Positions 60,011-64,000 of a stretch of 64,000 bases of DNA are shown piece by piece. Source of the stretch: Phytophthora sp. 'mugwort' (lineage: Eukaryota > Oomycota > Peronosporomycetes > Peronosporales > Peronosporaceae); NCBI GenBank assembly GCA_033558025.1, contig JAUCEF010000011.1:3162001-3226000 (forward strand), in the 5' to 3' direction. Numbering within the stretch: the first letter of the stretch is position 1; every line of letters begins with the position of its first letter. The notes beneath the pieces were generated by a model. It ran no database searches, was not told where the DNA came from, and saw nothing but the letters and a program-made list of their open reading frames with translations. The translations under genes were made by a program, and so were the position numbers.

Positions 60011-63000
60011 AAAACGAATGGCTGCAGGCGGCAAAGCAGAGGATGTGACGCGCATGAGCGAGACCATTATCATTCGATGATCGCACGCTCAGATAAAATC
60101 GGTGGACGATCTCGGCCCGTTGAACGAGTGCTCAGAAGTGTCGCGTTGGGCCGGCGAGCCAGCTGGTCTTGGAGATGAAGTTGGTTTGCCCTGTACTGGG
60201 CGCGCTACTGCGCCGTCCCCTACGAGGAGTTCCTTAAGCCAATCCATGCGCTCGAAGTTCGCATCGGAAGGCCGACTCGCGCTCTCTCTGGCCTCGGATG
60301 CGGCTGAGGTCAGTTGTGCTCCGCAAACGGATCGGAGAGGTCGGACGCCACTTTTAGTATGTGCACGTCGGTGCCGATGGCATAGCGTGCCGGAATGGGG
60401 TTGTGGAATCGACCGAAGCCATTCGAGTTCATAACCTGTTGAAAGGCGCGCCGAGCTTGTAGGTTGAGAACTGTATCTTATGTAGTTTATCAGACACTCG
60501 GCCTTTGGTGCTAATGAACCTATATATCGGAGCGTCACCTAACTGCTATGAAGTCGCCGGTGCTACAGATACCCGATCTCGCTGCCAGCACAGGTTCCCA
60601 CAACCCTTGCGACCTCGCGTGAGTTCTAGCAGGACCATTCGATTCTCTTCATTGTTTCCACCCAAACCGTTTCATGGCGCTCGAAATGGGCGTCGGCGGT
60701 TTGGCTACCGTGCAAGGTGAAAGCGCGAGCAGTCGCTGGAAGCGCGCACCATTGACCATGTAGACGGTGAAGTGACCCAGGAGGAACACAGAGCGGCACG
60801 TCAACCCATTAGACCCAACGAGTGTCCCATTTCGGTGGAGACCTTCGGACCGATCTTGCCGTCCGCAAACGATATGTATAATTTATTGTTCTCACCTTAC
60901 CATCATGTAACCTTGTTCTCCACCTCTGGGGTAAGGTGGTTGCGTGGGATGATCCAGCACACACACAGTTAGATGTTGTACCGGGAACCTGCTTGCAATT
61001 ACGACCACACTTCTTGCATTCGTAGAGACCTTCGACGAAGTCTGCGTAAATGTGCCGCCGACTTCGTCGAAGGTCTCAACGAATGCAAGAATCACAGAGC
61101 TGGCTCGATGTTAAGGAGGTGGACGCGGTGGGGGATGTGTGTGTAGAAATGAATGAACGGAGATAGGACGATGTTGTCGCCCGCTCCGCTGCATGATCTT
61201 CATCTGGTTAGTGACTAATGCGATCCCGAAATGTTGGACTAAAATATACAATCATACCAAAACAAATTCCGACCTCCGACCCAGCACAGAACCAGCCACT
61301 TGTGTATGTTACATCAAAACATAATGTATAGGTTGTGTTATGGTTCGGGGATTTATAAATAGGATGTGCGAGCCCAGACGGCGTGCACAAGGTGGGTTTG
61401 TAGCGGCTTTGTGGACAGAATTTCATCACCTACAACGGCCTGTGGGCCAAGAAACGACGATTTCCAACTCCTGCATGGATTTGACCCAGGCGACGCGTGC
61501 TGTCTCCTAGGCGGATTGGCAAAAGAGGGCCGACACAAGGATTGGGGTCCACTATTAAAACACTTTTACGACAGTTTTCGTGTATTTCCTCCACCTAGTG
61601 ACTGGCTCACACACCAAACGTGGGTAATGAGGTTATTAAACAATTGTTGGCTAGTGGGGCTTCACCAGCGTCACGTTGCTATTTCTTGTAACACGCAAAG
61701 CGCTGCTCCCCTTTCAGTCGCCCAACGGTCCGCCACCCGGTCTTACAGCGTGTATTTATGTATTCTTGTTTGTGCGATATCCGGGCGCCTCTGCTGTTTG
61801 TACGCGACGTGCTTGATTGCGCTGAGGTTAACACTGTTGTTCATAAATGCGTTAAGCTTTCTGTTCAATGCTGCATTTAAATTGCGTGTTCGCGTACGCT
61901 GGGAGGTAAACTTTGTTGTCCCATCTGAATGTTAATCTTAGAGTTCAATGTGGCGCTACCGATGCATATTCCCTTCCATACTTTAAGCTTGTAATGAACT
62001 CCGTAGTTGCTCCTTCCACGCGACCGTTGTGTATCCTTCCGTTCCGTCGAGCGTGTTATCCTCCACAGCCTCATCCTCGAAGAAGGTCTTGCGTATGAGG
62101 AGGCGGCGCATTTCTCAAATTCAGCGACAAGCGTTTTATTCAAGTTGGTCTTCGCCCCCCACGTCGCCCCAATACTCACATCGCGCTCCACTGAAGCAGC
62201 TTGCGAACATAGTGCTCCGGCTCGCTACGATCTCTTCCAAGCGCTGCTTACTGCTGCATCTGTACCCCGTCGTCAGCAGCCAATGAGGGGACGAGCCACA
62301 CATGCACGTCTTCGAGTCCGATGAGGCGTTTCTTCCGGTCTTTTATTTTGAAACGGTTACTTGTATATATGTATCGGCCACTTGGAAAAATGCATGCTAC
62401 ATCGGATACTTTTGAATGGCGGGTGTATACTTGTGATTGTATATGTAATGAAATTGAATTTGTAGTAGTATTGAAATTCAGCCATCCATTTTACCCCGAA
62501 CTAAAAATGGGGAACAAAAGACCCGCGGCTTGTAGTGCAGCACGCGGATGGACCAACCAGGGTGAAAAGCAAGAAGAGCGAGCAACAACCGAAGGCGAGT
62601 CGTAGCGGTCTTCGGGTTTGCCATCAGGGAGCGCAGTGTGCTCCCAAGGGGTTTAGGACCGCGCAGAGCGCGGAAATAGTGTGCGTTTCTGTGGTTTGCA
62701 GTCCGCCTGCGCAACACACGGATCCAAATCCAGGTACCAGGCGATCGCAGCGAGGAAAAAGCGGCGGTGAAGCCGTTGATGTCTTTTTAGGGTTTTGCAT
62801 TAAGATACCATATTATAATGTATAATCCCGCCTCATATTCATTTGAAGTCGGTCACTTGCTGCTTTAGCTGGTCACCAGTAACCAGGGTAACCATCCACA
62901 GTATCCGATTTGGGTATATATTTTCTCAAATGTCCGATCCATAATTCAAAAGTACCGGATTGAAAAATTTCGGCCGCTTCTTCCGTTCAATGAGAGAGGC

Positions 63001-64000
63001 GGAGACCACCTTGATTGCTTCAGGGAAAAATCATGCGGACGCATCGTCGCGTTCATGTTAAGTCGCATCTGACGGATAGCTTCATCGTTTACTCGAATCG
63101 TGTACGTTTTGCTCGGAGTGATGCACAAGGTCTGGAGCGCCTTCGCGGAGCTGATGGCGTTATTGGATGGAGGCACGAAGGAACATGTGTAAATGATGGG
63201 AAGTAGGTTGCAAAGTGGCAGCTGTAAGCTACACGCCGAAATGAACGAACTGGAAAATGCACGGGTAACATCGACGCGTAATTGCGAGGTGGATCCTAAG
63301 GCGAGAATGTTAGTAGTATACACAGGTGCAGGGTCAACAATCCGGCCTGCTGCTTGACGCTGCTTGTGACGTCGGATAAGGTCGATGAGAGGCCAGCCTT
63401 TTAGAGCTTGTGCATGGACTTGGGAATGTCCTGAGCTATGCGGGCTGGGATATTGTGCTTGCGCAGAAACGACAGCAGTTTCTCAGCTTTGCACCAATCG
63501 CAAGCCCATCGTTTCTGTGCTACAGTGGCGTCTCATCAAGCATGAAGCTGTCGTAAATAAATAGCTTCAATGCAACAACCTGCTTGGGGTTGGACCTCGT
63601 ATGCTTTGTGGATCCATCGGTGAGCTCCAGGTTCGGGGCTCTCTTGCATAGCACGATAACCAGATTTCAGGTTTGTTACAGTTGTTGCGCGGCGTCTCTT
63701 GGTTGGTGGCTGATTGCTGTGTCCCCGCTTGTGTAGTTTGTGTCTTGTGTCTGTTGCGCCTTGTTGCAGACTTTAGCTTCCATCGCAGAGAGGCAAGTAT
63801 CGAGCTTGTGGTTGGCCTGAATTATAACTGATCAATCAAGGTTGCTTGGTGAAGAAACGCAAGGTGTTGATCATATCGACGGTGGTACCTTGGGGATTGG
63901 TATTTGTCTCGCTTCGGAAGTTGTGCTCGTATTACAGGCCGGAATGTCGTTGACGGAGTGGCCTTCTCGGTGGCACAAGCTTCAAGACGTCTGGCAGCAA
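60011..64000. other. Poorly coding region, no gene recognised
   Basis: Frames up to 189 codons occur on both strands (for example plus 61366-61935, minus 60538-60089, minus 63323-62946), but none shows a motif, signal peptide with initiator, or repeat that I can support. Minus-strand sequence near 63500-63380 reads DWCKAEKLLSFLRKHNIPAR in one frame, which looks protein-like and may be the end of a gene or transposon that runs off the window. A foldback hairpin lies at 61012-61090. Confidence 0.4.
61012..61090. repeat. Foldback hairpin, 31-bp arms
   Basis: Bases 61012-61042 and 61060-61090 are reverse complements with one mismatch in 31, separated by a 17-base loop. It contains GCATTCGTAGAGACCTTC, which resembles GCATTCGTGCAGCCTTC in the larger inverted repeat at 36180-36318, so the two may belong to one foldback family. 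Confidence 0.85.

Noticed and set aside
61366..61935. A 189-codon plus-strand frame with hydrophobic C-terminus
   Set aside because: No signal, promoter or recognised motif; composition of the last part follows local T-richness. It may be real but I cannot support it.

Overview
The window looks like oomycete DNA, most likely Phytophthora or a close relative in the Peronosporales. Four things point there. First, at least ten compact, mostly intronless genes carry an oomycete-type initiator (TCATTC..CAWTTT-like) about 50-85 bases before the ATG. Second, there is a multigene family of secreted GH6 cellobiohydrolases. Third, there is a decayed Crinkler-type effector gene. Fourth, the transposon mix fits: Ty3/gypsy chromovirus, Polinton/Maverick, pogo/Tigger, and a MULE carrying a Ulp1-like protease. 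I cannot name the species from the sequence alone.

Layout. (1) 1-27 kb is a transposon graveyard. It holds a pogo-like fragment, an LTR with gypsy gag and protease, a Polinton relic (small basic ORF, family B DNA polymerase, retroviral-like integrase), a broken Crinkler gene, a second gypsy pol, an inverted LTR, a chromovirus pol on the minus strand and a gypsy gag/protease on the minus strand. Strand logic suggests that one inversion of about 18 kb (near 3.2 to 21.2 kb) scrambled two gypsy elements. (2) 27-36 kb holds five intact quinone-oxidoreductase-like (MDR superfamily) genes, two of them almost identical direct repeats and two sharing an 876-bp near-perfect inverted block, plus a decayed copy. 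(3) 36-53 kb holds five GH6 genes, one more MDR gene, two more MDR relics and one mucin-like membrane protein. (4) 53-64 kb holds a pogo-like transposase relic, two MULE transposase relics in opposite orientation (one with a Ulp1-type domain) and poorly coding DNA.

How the genes may work together. The GH6 enzymes are all secreted, but they end differently: three have Ser/Thr-rich tails ending in a conserved Cys-plus-basic motif, one has a transmembrane anchor, and one has a GPI-like tail. This would place cellobiohydrolase activity free, in the wall, or at the plasma membrane. The MDR enzymes have no signal peptide and should be cytosolic NAD(P)H-dependent quinone or enone reductases. Interleaving of the two families may be chance or may reflect a shared role in attacking or remodelling cellulose-containing walls; the second reading is inference. 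The MDR family here is evolving by duplication, gene conversion and decay, as three recognisable 3'-end relics show.

Limits: no alignment or database search was run. Family names rest on motifs read by eye, and transposon boundaries are approximate.
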